Below are positions 1-8,700 of a DNA stretch of 64,000 nucleotides, one piece after another (the stretch's first letter is position 1; every line of letters starts with the position of its first letter). The translations under genes and the position numbers were made by a program. Source of the stretch: Flavobacterium chilense (GTDB lineage Bacteria; Bacteroidota; Bacteroidia; Flavobacteriales; Flavobacteriaceae); contig NZ_LSYT01000006.1 in the NCBI RefSeq assembly GCF_001602525.1, forward strand, positions 124,001 to 188,000. The letters are read 5' to 3'. The notes below the pieces were generated by a model, which saw only the letters and a list, made by a program, of their open reading frames with translations, was not told where the DNA came from and did not search any database.

Positions 1-354
1 GGTTTATTTGCCAATGCACAATCGATCTCCGTTATCTGCCAGATGTTGTTGAATAACGGAAAGTATCAGGGAAAACAAATTCTGAAACCAGAGGTGGTAA
101 AAGAATTTACAAATTCACCTCTTACTAAAGAAGGAATTTACCGCGGACTTGGTTTTGATAAAAGAAAACCGGATGAGTTTTTTAAAGCAAATGATTTTGG
201 ACATACAGGTTTTACAGGAACTTTTTTCTTTATGAATCCGGATACAAACAGATTTCTAATTATTCTAACCAATCGCGTAAACCCAACGAGAACAAACAGG
301 TTAATGTATAAAGATGATTTTAGTGCCAAAATTTGGAGACAAATCAATAAGTAA
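1..354 (+). CDS. Serine hydrolase, beta-lactamase class C-like family, C-terminal part (5' end off window)
   Basis: The reading frame is open from the first base and ends in TAA at 352-354, giving 117 residues of a protein whose start lies outside the window. The stretch GLFANAQSISVICQMLLNNGKY followed by LKPEVVKEFT resembles the C-terminal part of class C beta-lactamase/penicillin-binding-like serine hydrolases, and GHTGFTGT is the late H/K-[T/S]-G-like motif of that fold. The catalytic SxxK and YxN motifs would be upstream and cannot be seen. An internal ATG at 43 falls inside the conserved domain and is not a credible start. It lies just upstream of a NamZ-type muramidase in the same direction, so a cell-wall or peptide hydrolase role is plausible. 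The substrate cannot be told. Confidence 0.75.
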   Translation, partial: GLFANAQSISVICQMLLNNGKYQGKQILKPEVVKEFTNSPLTKEGIYRGLGFDKRKPDEFFKANDFGHTGFTGTFFFMNPDTNRFLIILTNRVNPTRTNRLMYKDDFSAKIWRQINK

Positions 355-357
355 AAG

Positions 358-474
358 TTTTTCCGCCACGAATTCACGAATTATTTAAAAAATAGATTGG
401 CTAAAATTCGTGTGATTAATGATTATTTCACTTAAAGATTGTCAAATTGATTCGTGAATTCGTGGCGAAAAAAA
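358..474. repeat. Inverted repeat between the hydrolase and NamZ genes
   Basis: The left arm (364-381) and right arm (450-467) are perfect 18-base inverted copies of ATTCGTGAATTCGTGGCG. Imperfect extension into T-rich and A-rich flanks follows, and the spacer is about 68 bases. Shorter CACGAAT/ATTCGTG copies occur inside the element. It could form a long hairpin after the first gene. Similar CCACGAATTCACGAATT-type intergenic repeats are, as far as I recall, common in Flavobacterium genomes. No transposase or clear target duplication is visible, so a MITE- or REP-like nature is only inferred. Confidence 0.7.
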
Positions 475-489
475 GTAAATATTTACAAT

Positions 490-1629
490 ATGAAAAAAAT
501 AGTATTATGCATACTAATCACAGCAGTATCTTTTGCGCAGAAAATAAAAACAGGAGCGGAGAATTACACAGCATATTTGCCTTTAATAGAAGGTAAAAGT
601 GTTGGCGTAGTAACCAATCAAACCGGAATTATCGATTCGAAAACCCATTTGGTTGATTTTCTAGCATCAAAAAACATCAAAATCAAAACTGTTTTTGCGC
701 CAGAACATGGTTTTAGAGGAACAGCCGATGCAGGCGAACACGTTTCTGATGAAGTCGATGCCAAAACAGGTTTGTCTATAACTTCCCTTTATGGGAAAAA
801 TAATAAACCAACTCCAGAACAACTGAAAGGCATCGATATCATGATTTTTGATTTGCAGGATGTTGGGACACGATTATATACTTATGTTTCAACGATGCAT
901 AGAATTATGGAGGCTTGCGCCGAGAATAATGTTCCTCTGATTGTATTAGACCGTCCAAACCCTAATATTGCAATTGTCGACGGTCCGGTTTTGGATATTG
1001 CCTTTCAAAGCGGTATCGGGATGCATCCAACACCATTGCTTCACGGGATGACTCTGGGTGAAGAAGCCAAAATGATCAATGGTCAAAAATGGCTGAAAAA
1101 CGGAATACAATGTAAGCTGACGGTTATTCCGTGTTTGAATTATAACAGAAAAATGAGTTATAGTTTACCGGTTCGGCCTTCTCCAAATTTACCAAACGAT
1201 CAATCGGTTAATTTGTATGTGAGTTTATGCCTTTTTGAAGGAACAAATGTCAGTATGGGACGAGGGACAGAAAAACAATTCCAGATTTATGGTTCTCCTT
1301 TTTTGCCAAAAAACAGTTTTACCTTTACTCCAAAACCCAATTTTGGAGATAAAGACCCTTTATATAATGGAGTTGAATGTAACGGAGAGGATTTATCAGC
1401 TATTCCGAGAATTAATAAACTGGAGATTAAATGGCTGATCAAAGCGTATCAAACCACTTCAGATAAATCAAAATTTTTCGACAAAAGGAAATTTTCCATA
1501 AGAGCCGGAAGTGAAAAATTGCAGCAACAGATCGAAGCCGGGATTTCTGAAGAAGAAATAAGAAAAAGCTGGGTAGAAGGAATAGAGAACTTTAAAAAAA
1601 TGAGAGCACAGTATTTGATTTATAAATAA
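490..1629 (+). CDS. namZ: Exo-beta-N-acetylmuramidase NamZ-like protein (DUF1343, GH171 family)
   Basis: This is a 379-residue secreted protein. NamZ enzymes release N-acetylmuramic acid from the non-reducing end of peptidoglycan fragments during cell-wall recycling. Family hallmarks are GVVTNQTG near residue 40, FAPEHGFRG near 75, DLQDVGTRLYTYVSTMHR near 125-140, LDRPNPN near 155, and the later VRPSPNLPN segment. The ATG at 490 is preferred over an in-frame GTG at 454 because it starts directly with a signal peptide (MKKIVLCILITAVSFA); the longer form would put a charged extension, coded by the inverted repeat, in front of it. Length is normal for the family. The gene ends 85 bases before a strong terminator. 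Family assignment is firm; the substrate is inferred from characterised relatives. Confidence 0.85.
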   Translation: MKKIVLCILITAVSFAQKIKTGAENYTAYLPLIEGKSVGVVTNQTGIIDSKTHLVDFLASKNIKIKTVFAPEHGFRGTADAGEHVSDEVDAKTGLSITSLYGKNNKPTPEQLKGIDIMIFDLQDVGTRLYTYVSTMHRIMEACAENNVPLIVLDRPNPNIAIVDGPVLDIAFQSGIGMHPTPLLHGMTLGEEAKMINGQKWLKNGIQCKLTVIPCLNYNRKMSYSLPVRPSPNLPNDQSVNLYVSLCLFEGTNVSMGRGTEKQFQIYGSPFLPKNSFTFTPKPNFGDKDPLYNGVECNGEDLSAIPRINKLEIKWLIKAYQTTSDKSKFFDKRKFSIRAGSEKLQQQIEAGISEEEIRKSWVEGIENFKKMRAQYLIYK

Positions 1630-1984
1630 TGATAAGGCAGTAATTAATTAATTTGTTTTTGACTAAACCCCAGAATCATTATAATATATCTATTCAGAAT
1701 AAGAGATAAAAAGAAAAACCCTCAACAATTGTTGAGGGTTTTTGGTTAAGTAGCAAATTTGAAAATACAAATACCTCTCATTACTTATTTGTTTAATATT
1801 ATCGAAATCATACTATGATGATATAATTATCAAATTATAAAAAATATTGAATGTAAGTTTCATAACAATTAAAAAAACATACTTATTAATGTAGGGATTA
1901 CTAATCCAGTTTTTATTGTGATTTTCAGAAACTATGTACAAATAAATGTTATACCGAAAAGTAGTTTTTAATCATAAAAAGTTT
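1630..1984. other. Intergenic region between convergent genes
   Basis: This 355-base AT-rich stretch separates the NamZ gene from the 3' end of the minus-strand response regulator. It holds the terminator at 1714-1743. The rest contains only weak small hairpins (for example GGATTACTAATCC near 1896) and no credible gene or promoter. Confidence 0.6.
1714..1743 (+). terminator. Rho-independent terminator after namZ
   Basis: This is a perfect 30-base palindrome with left arm AAAAACCCTCAACAA and right arm TTGTTGAGGGTTTTT, ending in a T-run. The flanking A-run and T-run make it usable in both directions, so it could also stop read-through from the convergent response regulator gene. Confidence 0.85.
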
Positions 1985-2653
1985 TTATATTAATCCTAAA
2001 GTTTTAGCTTTTTCAATTAAATCTTTATCACTTCCTTTTCCTTTTAAAAGCTGATCTTTTATGTTTGCTTTTCTTTTTTCTATAGCACTCATCGAAAGCG
2101 GAATGTAATCAGGAAGATTTACAGTCTTTACGCCTTCAGAAATTAAAATTAAAATTTGATTATCATGATTATCCCAGTTTATATTTCTCTTAAATAATTC
2201 TCTTTGCGATTCTATTATGGTAGCACTTCTGAATACTTCTCCATCAATAATATTTTTACAAATAATGGGAAACAATTCAAAATTGATATCACTTTTTGAT
2301 ATAAAGCCTTCGGGTTGTATTCCTTTTATAATTTTGTCTACAGTCAAAGGTTCGCTTCGCATTGTAAGAAGTACAATTTTACAATTCGTAAATTTTTCTC
2401 TTATTAAAAATGCCAAATCAATACCATTATTAATGTTTAATTCTTTGTAGGGTGGCATATTAATATCAAGTAGAGCAAAATCAATATTGATATTTTGCTT
2501 GAAGTGAAAAAATATTTTATTATAAGCATCTTCACAATTATGACTTTTTATAAATGTTGGCAGATTTTCTTGGAATTCAGTATCTGACAAAAGGTTAACA
2601 TAACTATCCACAGTCATAGGATGGTCATCGACTATCAAAATATTAAGGTTCAT
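1985..2653 (-). CDS. Response regulator, LuxR/NarL type (REC + HTH)
   Basis: This 222-residue protein has an N-terminal receiver domain: acidic pair D9-D10, phospho-acceptor D63 in LLDINMP, T97 in LLTM, K120 in FISK. It has a C-terminal LuxR-type helix-turn-helix (about residues 158-205, ISEGVKTVNLPDYIPLSMSAIEKRKANIKDQL), which is divergent from the classic GxSxxEIA core but keeps the AIEKRKANI recognition helix region. It should be phosphorylated by a partner kinase and bind DNA. The best partner is the histidine kinase at 3247, whose HisKA_3-like phosphotransfer domain is the class that pairs with NarL-type regulators. The gene diverges from a small lipoprotein gene, and the shared 306-base spacer carries three 7-3-7 palindromes likely to be its own operators. 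Confidence 0.88.
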   Translation of the reverse strand: MNLNILIVDDHPMTVDSYVNLLSDTEFQENLPTFIKSHNCEDAYNKIFFHFKQNINIDFALLDINMPPYKELNINNGIDLAFLIREKFTNCKIVLLTMRSEPLTVDKIIKGIQPEGFISKSDINFELFPIICKNIIDGEVFRSATIIESQRELFKRNINWDNHDNQILILISEGVKTVNLPDYIPLSMSAIEKRKANIKDQLLKGKGSDKDLIEKAKTLGLI

Positions 2654-2676
2654 AATTTATTGAATTCTATTTGAAA

Positions 2677-2708
2677 CAAATCTAATAAATATTACGGACT
2701 TTCCGTAC
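2677..2708 (-). promoter_or_regulatory. Predicted promoter and operator of the response regulator gene
   Basis: On the minus strand TAGATTTG (2684 down to 2677) is a perfect match to the Bacteroidota -7 element TAnnTTTG, about 23 bases before the ATG. The palindrome TTACGGA-CTT-TCCGTAC (2692-2708, one mismatch to symmetry) starts only 7 bases upstream of it and so covers the -33 position. This suggests autoregulation; activation versus repression cannot be decided from sequence. Confidence 0.6.
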
Positions 2709-2783
2709 AATTTATAAAAATCATGTTTTTTTGACTTTAAAAGTGCAAAATGGATCTTAATTTTCATGAAAAACTCTAAAATA

Positions 2784-2800
2784 TTATGGACTTTCCGTAA
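2784..2800. promoter_or_regulatory. Palindromic operator-like box 2
   Basis: TTATGGA-CTT-TCCGTAA, a 7-3-7 palindrome with one mismatch to symmetry. It has the same core and spacer as the box at 2692-2708. It lies midway between the two divergent start codons. Confidence 0.6.
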
Positions 2801-2886
2801 TGTAGTTTTTAGTTTTTTACAGGAGCCCTTATGTGTTGATTAATAGGTTTTTATTAATTTTTATTTTTTGTAATGTAAGTGCAATA

Positions 2887-2932
2887 TTACGGTTTTACCG
2901 TAAGTTTTAATTCTGGATTAGCTGTTTTTTTG
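2887..2932 (+). promoter_or_regulatory. Predicted promoter and operator of the lipoprotein/kinase genes
   Basis: TTACGGT-TTT-ACCGTAA (2887-2903) is a perfect 7-3-7 palindrome. Exactly 21 bases after its CCGTAA half-site lies TTTTTTTG (2925-2932), a -7-like element that departs from TAnnTTTG only at the second position. The same 21-base spacing is found at both NRPS promoters. Transcription would start about 20 bases before the lipoprotein ATG. Confidence 0.6.
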
Positions 2933-2959
2933 CTTTAATAATAATCAAATAAAATTTTT

Positions 2960-3181
2960 ATGAAAAGCATATTACGTATTACAGGATTACTTTCTATTGT
3001 GTTATTATCTGTTTCATGCTCAAATGATGACTATGAAATGCCGGAAGTTAAAAACAATAATTTAAAAATTATACCAAAAGACTTATTGAAAAAAGAAGTA
3101 AACGGAAGCGTAATTGATTCAACTACAATAAATACATACGATGATGGCGAACCAAACAACCCAAAACCACCAAGATCTTAG
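2960..3181 (+). CDS. Small predicted lipoprotein of unknown function
   Basis: This 73-residue protein starts with a signal peptide and a lipobox ending LLSVSC, so the mature protein would begin at Cys20 and carry only about 54 residues. The remainder is hydrophilic, has no recognised domain, and ends in a DDGEPNNPKPPRS tail rich in proline and charge. It lies 65 bases upstream of the histidine kinase in the same direction and is preceded by a perfect copy of the operator palindrome. It may be a membrane-attached accessory or signal for the kinase, or simply a target of the system. No function can be assigned from sequence. Confidence 0.7.
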   Translation: MKSILRITGLLSIVLLSVSCSNDDYEMPEVKNNNLKIIPKDLLKKEVNGSVIDSTTINTYDDGEPNNPKPPRS

Positions 3182-3246
3182 TTCCAAAAAGGGTTATGTG
3201 ATTTATTTTTAAATTACATACCCTTACATGTTTCAAAATAGTATAT

Positions 3247-5262
3247 TTGAAACTGTTAAAAAGCAATTCGACCTTGAAAACTCTTCCCAGAATTATAATT
3301 TGTTTGTTTCTATTATTTTCTTTTTTTTCATGTAAAAAAAATGAGGCTATCTTATATGACCAAATTCATATTGATAATCTGTCCGAAAATAAAAAGAAAT
3401 ATTATCTGGATTCAATAGTAGAGCTATTGAAAAGTAAAAAAAATGATTCTGTTGTTAGGAATCTCTATTTAAATATTGCCTCTGAATATTATTATCTCAA
3501 TGATTCCAAAAAATCTTTAGCTGCAAGTTTTAAGGCTTTACAATTGTCTAAGCAGGTTAATGATAGTGTTAGAATGGCAAAAGCATTTTATTATGTTGGA
3601 GATTGTTATGAAAATTCCAAAAAAGATAGTTCCTATTTTTATTATCTAAAGGCTGAGAAGTTATATTATGCAATAGATGATTACGATAATGTAGCCAGAA
3701 TGTTGTTTAATAAAGCTCATGTTTTATTTTATGATGGCAATTATGTCGAATGTGAAATTGAAGTTTCTAAGGCATTACAGTATTTAAAAAAATCCGGAAA
3801 TCATCAATTATTATATTCTTGTTATACCTTAATGGGGAATTGCTTAGAAAAATCAATAAATTATATTGAAGCATTAAGGTATCATAATCTGGCATTGAGC
3901 GAGATAAAAAGAATGAAAATTAATGATACAATTAATAATTACAATGTTATTTCAATTATTAACATTTGTAATTTATATGATCTTCAGGGGCAATACTCAA
4001 AATCTATAAAAGAACTAGAAGGTCTTGTTACCGATGATTTAAAGAAAAAATGGCCAAGATTGTATGCTAATGTTTTAAGTAATTTGGCATACTCCAAAAT
4101 GAAGAGCGGTGATTATAAAAATGTTGAATCAATGTTTGCTGAATCTCTAAAAATCGTTGACAGTATTGGAATTGAATCAGATGTCCTATATAAAAAGATT
4201 TATATAGGAGAATATTTTTTAACTCAGAAAGATACGATCAAATCAATTCAAAACCTTAAGGAGGTAAATCAGCTTGCAATTAAAATTAAAAGCAGTAATG
4301 AAATTTTAACTTCGTTAAAATTATTATCTGAAATAGATAAGAAGAATAGTTTAGCCTATACTAATGAGTATATTAAATTAAGCGATAGTATTAATTCTGT
4401 TCAAAAAAATGCTAACGATAAGTACGCAAGAATTGAATATGAAACTTCAAGAATTGAAGATGAAAATAAAATTTTGACAAAGAAAAACTTCTATATTTTA
4501 ATCATTTCATTTGCTTTAGTTTTGCTATTGCTGATAATTCTTATATTAAGGTATTCTAAATATAAAAATAAAGAATTACAGTTTCTAAAGAAACAGAAGT
4601 TGGCTAATGAAGAGATTTATTTATTGTTATTGGAGCAACAGGAAAAAATAAATAATGCCAAAGAGAAAGAAAAGTCCAAAATAGCAAAAGAACTTCATGA
4701 CGGAATAATGAACAGAATTTATGGTGTTCGAATGAATCTTGGTTTTTTTAATTCTAAATGTGAAAAAGAAATTATTGAAAAAAGAAAAACTTATATTTTT
4801 GAATTGCAGAATATTGAAAATGAGATAAGAACTATATCTCACGATTTGAGTTATAATAATTTTTTGGACGGAAACGATTTTAATACCTTGTTGTTAAGCT
4901 TAGTTGAAAATCAAAAAGAGATTAGCAATACACAGTTTAAATATTTTAATAACGAAGATATTGATTGGAAATCAATACAAAATATCTATAAGATAAATTT
5001 ATACCGTATTATTCAGGAAGCCATTTTGAATATTAATAAATATGCAAATGCTAAAAACTGTGAAATAAGATTTGAGAAAGAAGGAAATCGTTCTTTAAAA
5101 ATGATTATTGTTGATGATGGACAGGGTTTTGATGTAAAGATTCAAAAAAATGGAATAGGACTAAATAATATGAAAGAGAGGGCAGACCTTTTAAAGGGAG
5201 ATTTTAAAGTTGAATCGAAAATTGGAGAGGGTACGAAAATTGAAATCATTTTTAAGCTTTAG
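3247..5262 (+). CDS. TPR sensor histidine kinase (HisKA_3/HATPase type) with lipobox
   Basis: This is a 671-residue membrane sensor kinase. A hydrophobic leader ends at Cys29 (LFSFFSC), a likely lipid-attachment site. A tetratricopeptide-rich periplasmic region follows (about 40-390), then one membrane span (about 412-437), a coiled-coil linker, a HisKA_3-type phosphotransfer helix with His484 in KELHDG, and an ATPase domain (about 575-671) with DDGQGFD and NGIGLNNMKERA. The start is an unusual TTG: the nearest upstream in-frame ATG (3196) is followed at once by a stop, and TTG at 3247 exactly precedes the signal sequence. There is no receiver domain, so the regulator at 1985-2653 is the natural partner. 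TPR sensors of this kind are frequent in Bacteroidota. The input signal is unknown. Confidence 0.88.
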   Translation: MKLLKSNSTLKTLPRIIICLFLLFSFFSCKKNEAILYDQIHIDNLSENKKKYYLDSIVELLKSKKNDSVVRNLYLNIASEYYYLNDSKKSLAASFKALQLSKQVNDSVRMAKAFYYVGDCYENSKKDSSYFYYLKAEKLYYAIDDYDNVARMLFNKAHVLFYDGNYVECEIEVSKALQYLKKSGNHQLLYSCYTLMGNCLEKSINYIEALRYHNLALSEIKRMKINDTINNYNVISIINICNLYDLQGQYSKSIKELEGLVTDDLKKKWPRLYANVLSNLAYSKMKSGDYKNVESMFAESLKIVDSIGIESDVLYKKIYIGEYFLTQKDTIKSIQNLKEVNQLAIKIKSSNEILTSLKLLSEIDKKNSLAYTNEYIKLSDSINSVQKNANDKYARIEYETSRIEDENKILTKKNFYILIISFALVLLLLIILILRYSKYKNKELQFLKKQKLANEEIYLLLLEQQEKINNAKEKEKSKIAKELHDGIMNRIYGVRMNLGFFNSKCEKEIIEKRKTYIFELQNIENEIRTISHDLSYNNFLDGNDFNTLLLSLVENQKEISNTQFKYFNNEDIDWKSIQNIYKINLYRIIQEAILNINKYANAKNCEIRFEKEGNRSLKMIIVDDGQGFDVKIQKNGIGLNNMKERADLLKGDFKVESKIGEGTKIEIIFKL

Positions 5263-5290
5263 ATAATCTAAACGAATACATACCACTATA

Positions 5291-5327
5291 AACGATATTG
5301 AGAATCATTTCAATGTCGTTTTTTTTT
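5291..5327 (+). terminator. Rho-independent terminator after the histidine kinase
   Basis: The stem is AACGATATTGA (5291-5301) paired with TCAATGTCGTT (5310-5320), with one G-T pair and an 8-base loop, followed by a run of nine T (5319-5327). It separates the two-component genes from the NRPS unit. Confidence 0.8.
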
Positions 5328-5485
5328 ATATTAATTTTTGAACTTAGTCAAGTGATCATTTCAAAGTGTTAACAGACTCAGGATTCTAATTCAAATAAAA
5401 CGAATCAACTTCAGTGTGAGAGCATTACAGTGACATGTTTTAAATTATTTTCTTAATTAATAGTCTACATCGATTGCATTTAAAC

Positions 5486-5544
5486 TTCCGTAATTATTAT
5501 CTGAAAAGTCCGTAATTTTTAGATGACTACTGTTCCTAATTTAG
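5486..5544 (+). promoter_or_regulatory. Predicted NRPS unit 1 promoter with paired CCGTAA box
   Basis: Two direct CCGTAATT half-sites begin at 5488 and 5510, 22 bases apart, which is about two helical turns and so the same DNA face. A 35-base block here (5486-5520) is about 31/35 identical to one upstream of NRPS5 (52617-52651). TAATTTAG at 5537-5544 is the -7-like element, 21 bases after the second CCGTAA, so the proximal half-site takes the place of a -33 element. The half-site matches the palindromes beside the response regulator, which suggests direct activation by that regulator. Confidence 0.7.
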
Positions 5545-5736
5545 CCTAAAATCAATAAGGACTAGGACAATTTTAAAATTGACATTTTGATGATTGAATC
5601 GATAGATTTTAGTTTAAAAGAAATCGAATTCTAATATCGTGAAATAAAAAAATAGTAGTGTAGTACGGTTGATTTTTAAATATAGTAAGCAGAAAAATAA
5701 AACTTTTTTGCGATCAAAAATAAAAAATCAGGTTTT

Positions 5737-8700
5737 ATGAACAAAAGTATACTGCCAAATAAAAATAAGCTTACAGCTAAGTACTGGAAGAAAAAAACAT
5801 TAAATAAAACAGAATTTAATGAGTTTGGTCAATTTCAGATAAACGTTGAAAATACCTTTATTGATGTAACAGAAATTAATTATTTTAATAAAATTACCAC
5901 TAACAATATAGTAGCTCAATATACAGTTGTTAGTGCAATCTGTTCCTTTTTACTTAAGCGATTATTGACTGATTTTGATGGAAATTTTACTTCAAATTTT
6001 ATGATAAATAATCCTTTGTTTTTTTCATTTTCGACAGATTTAAAAGTTTCATTTAAAGAATACCTTCAAAAGATCAAAAATGAAATTCTGGAAACACTGG
6101 AACATTCAGATTATGACACTACAGTAATTCGTGATTTAAGTCAACTTTCAAATTATAGTATCAGTTTTAATTCTAATGCGACTATAAAATGTAATGGTGT
6201 TTTACTGGATATAAAAATAAATGAACTTGGCAGCATTCAAATTAATTCTTTTTATGTCGAAGGTTTTGTAAAAAGTAATGTTATTGTTGATTTGGTAAAT
6301 TATTTAAAGTCTTTTTTAATAAATCTTCAGGATTGTATCAATGTTAATTTATCAGAGTATCAATTGTTATCTGAGGAAGAAAAACGCAAAGTATTAGTAG
6401 ATTTTAATACTACAGATATTGTATTTCCAGAGTATAAAACCATTGTTGATTTATTTGAAGATCAGGTTGTAAAAACTCCAAAAAATACAGCTATTATCTT
6501 TAAAAATAAAGAACTAAACTATTTAGAGTTAAATGAAAAAGCAAATCAGCTTGCAAATTATATCTCGACACATTATAAAGTAAATAAAGGAGATGTTATT
6601 GGAGTATTTTTACCAAAGTCTGATTTTGGAATAATCTCTCTATTGGCAATCTTAAAACTAGGAGCCATTTACTTGCCTATTGATATTAATTATCCTCTTG
6701 AAAGGATCAACTTTTTAATACAAGATAGTGGCTTAAATTTGTTAATTAACACTGAAACAAATACAATAAATGTTAATAATTGCGATATAATATCTATATC
6801 TTCCGTAGAATTAAAGAGATATAATTCGGAAAATATTAATACCGTTATTTTTCCTAAGGATTTAGCGTATATAATTTACACCTCTGGCTCTACAGGGCAG
6901 CCAAAAGGTGTAATGGTAGAGCATCAGAGCACAATCAATATGTTTCTGGATCAAATTCGAACTTTTGAAATTACAGCAAAAGACAATATAATATGGTTTG
7001 CTTCAGTTTCTTTCGATGCTTCTATTTCAGAAATTTTAATGACGTTAAACAGTGGTGCTACATTATGTGTTCCGACTGAAGATGAAATTAAAGATAAAGA
7101 TCAATTTGTAGTCTTTTTAAAAGAAACTCAATCATCGGTTGTGACCTTTCCTCCAAGTTATTTAGGATTACTGTCCGAAGATGATATTTCAGGATTTAGA
7201 TGTATAATAACTGCGGGCGAACCTGCTAATAAAGATACAGCAATACACATTACAGGACTTGGAATTGATTATTATAACGCTTACGGACCTACAGAATGTA
7301 CAGTTTGTGTTTCTATTCATAAAGTAACTAAAGATGATTTTAATAAATCGATTATTCCTATTGGAAAACCAATTTCAAATACTAAAGTTTATATTTTAGA
7401 TGAACAATTGCAACCATTATCGATTGGAGTCTCCGGAAAAATATACGTTTCAGGAGCAGGTTTGGCCAGAGGTTATCTTAATAAGCCGGAACTTACAAAT
7501 GAAAAATTTGTTGTAAACCCATTTACAGATGGACAACAAATGTATGACACCGGAGATATTGGTTGCTGGTTACCAGACGGCACAATTGAATTTCAGGGAA
7601 GAAAAGACGAACAAGTAAAATTACGTGGATTTAGGATAGAACTTGGTGAAATTGAAAATACAATTCTGCAATATTCAAAGGATCTAAAACAAGTAGTTGT
7701 AGAAGTAAAAGAAAATAATCAGGAAAAAGTTCTGATTGCGTATCTGGTTTCCAATACAATCGTAGATAAATCAGACTTACGCAGTTTTTTACAAAGCAGA
7801 TTACCGGATTATATGGTTCCGGGCTTTTATGTGCCGTTAGAAAAATTACCATTAACACCAAACGGAAAAATTGATAAGAAATCTTTGCCTGAGCTATCTG
7901 GTAGGGACATCATCAGAAAACAATATGTTGCTCCGCGTAATAAAGTAGAGGAAACTCTTGCCGAAATCTGGCATGAAGTTTTAAACATTGAAGCAATAGG
8001 AATTCATGATGATTTTTTCGAATTGGGCGGACACAGTTTGATTGTAGGTCAGGTGATCAACAGGATAAATCAACAGTTAGGAAAGACCATATCTTTTAAA
8101 ACATTCTTTTCAAATGCTACTATCGAGAAAGTTACTATGCATTTAAAAGAGGGCAGCTATTTACCCATTTTAAAAGCACCAGAAGCTGCATCTTATCCTT
8201 TAACCGCTTCGCAAAACAGATTATGGATACTGAGCCAGTTAGAAGGTGGTTCGCTAGCTTATAATATGCCAGGTGCAGTATATCTTAAAGGTGGTTTTGA
8301 TACTGGTAAATTTGAAGAATCATTTAAAATACTAATCAGCCGTCATGAAATTTTAAGAACCAATTTTAAAATCAATGATGAAGGAGAAGTTCGTCAATAT
8401 GTACTACCTGCAAATAAGGTAAATTTTAAAATTTTAAATGAAGATTATAGTCTGATTGAAAATCAGGATGATGCAATTAGAAATTATTTATTAAAAAAAA
8501 ATAAAGAAATTTTTGATTTAGAAAAAGACTCGCTTTTACGTGCTTCTTTAATCCATGTAAATAAAGAAGAATACGTTTTTTTCCTGTCACTTCATCATAT
8601 CATTGGAGACGGTTGGACAATTGAATTGATAATAGCTGAAATTGTAAAAATATACAATACATTAAAACAAGGTAAAGTAGTTAATTCAGCAGCATTAAAA

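Larger units (their letters stand above)
2654..2959. promoter_or_regulatory. Divergent regulatory region with three 7-3-7 palindromes
   Basis: The 306-base spacer between the response regulator and the lipoprotein gene carries three copies of one operator-like palindrome, TTACGGA-N3-TCCGTAA or close to it, at 2692-2708, 2784-2800 and 2887-2903. Their centres are 92 and 103 bases apart. LuxR-type regulators commonly bind inverted repeats of this size. Binding by the adjacent response regulator is inferred from position and from the reuse of the CCGTAA half-site upstream of the NRPS genes. Confidence 0.7.
5263..5736. other. Intergenic region before the NRPS cluster
   Basis: This 474-base AT-rich region contains the kinase terminator (5291-5327), then about 150 bases with nothing recognisable, then the paired CCGTAA promoter box and -7 element (5486-5544). 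It ends in an untranslated leader of about 185 bases. No small ORF or riboswitch-like structure is convincing. No Shine-Dalgarno sequence precedes the NRPS1 ATG, which is usual in Bacteroidota. Confidence 0.6.

Noticed and set aside
43..354. Complete 103-residue gene at the left edge
   Set aside because: The frame is open to base 1 and the conserved domain continues upstream of the ATG, so it is a truncated gene.
454..489. GTG start that would lengthen the NamZ protein by 12 residues
   Set aside because: The extension is coded by the inverted repeat, would precede a normal signal peptide with charged residues, and the same peptide (MNSWRK) appears on the opposite strand purely because of the repeat.
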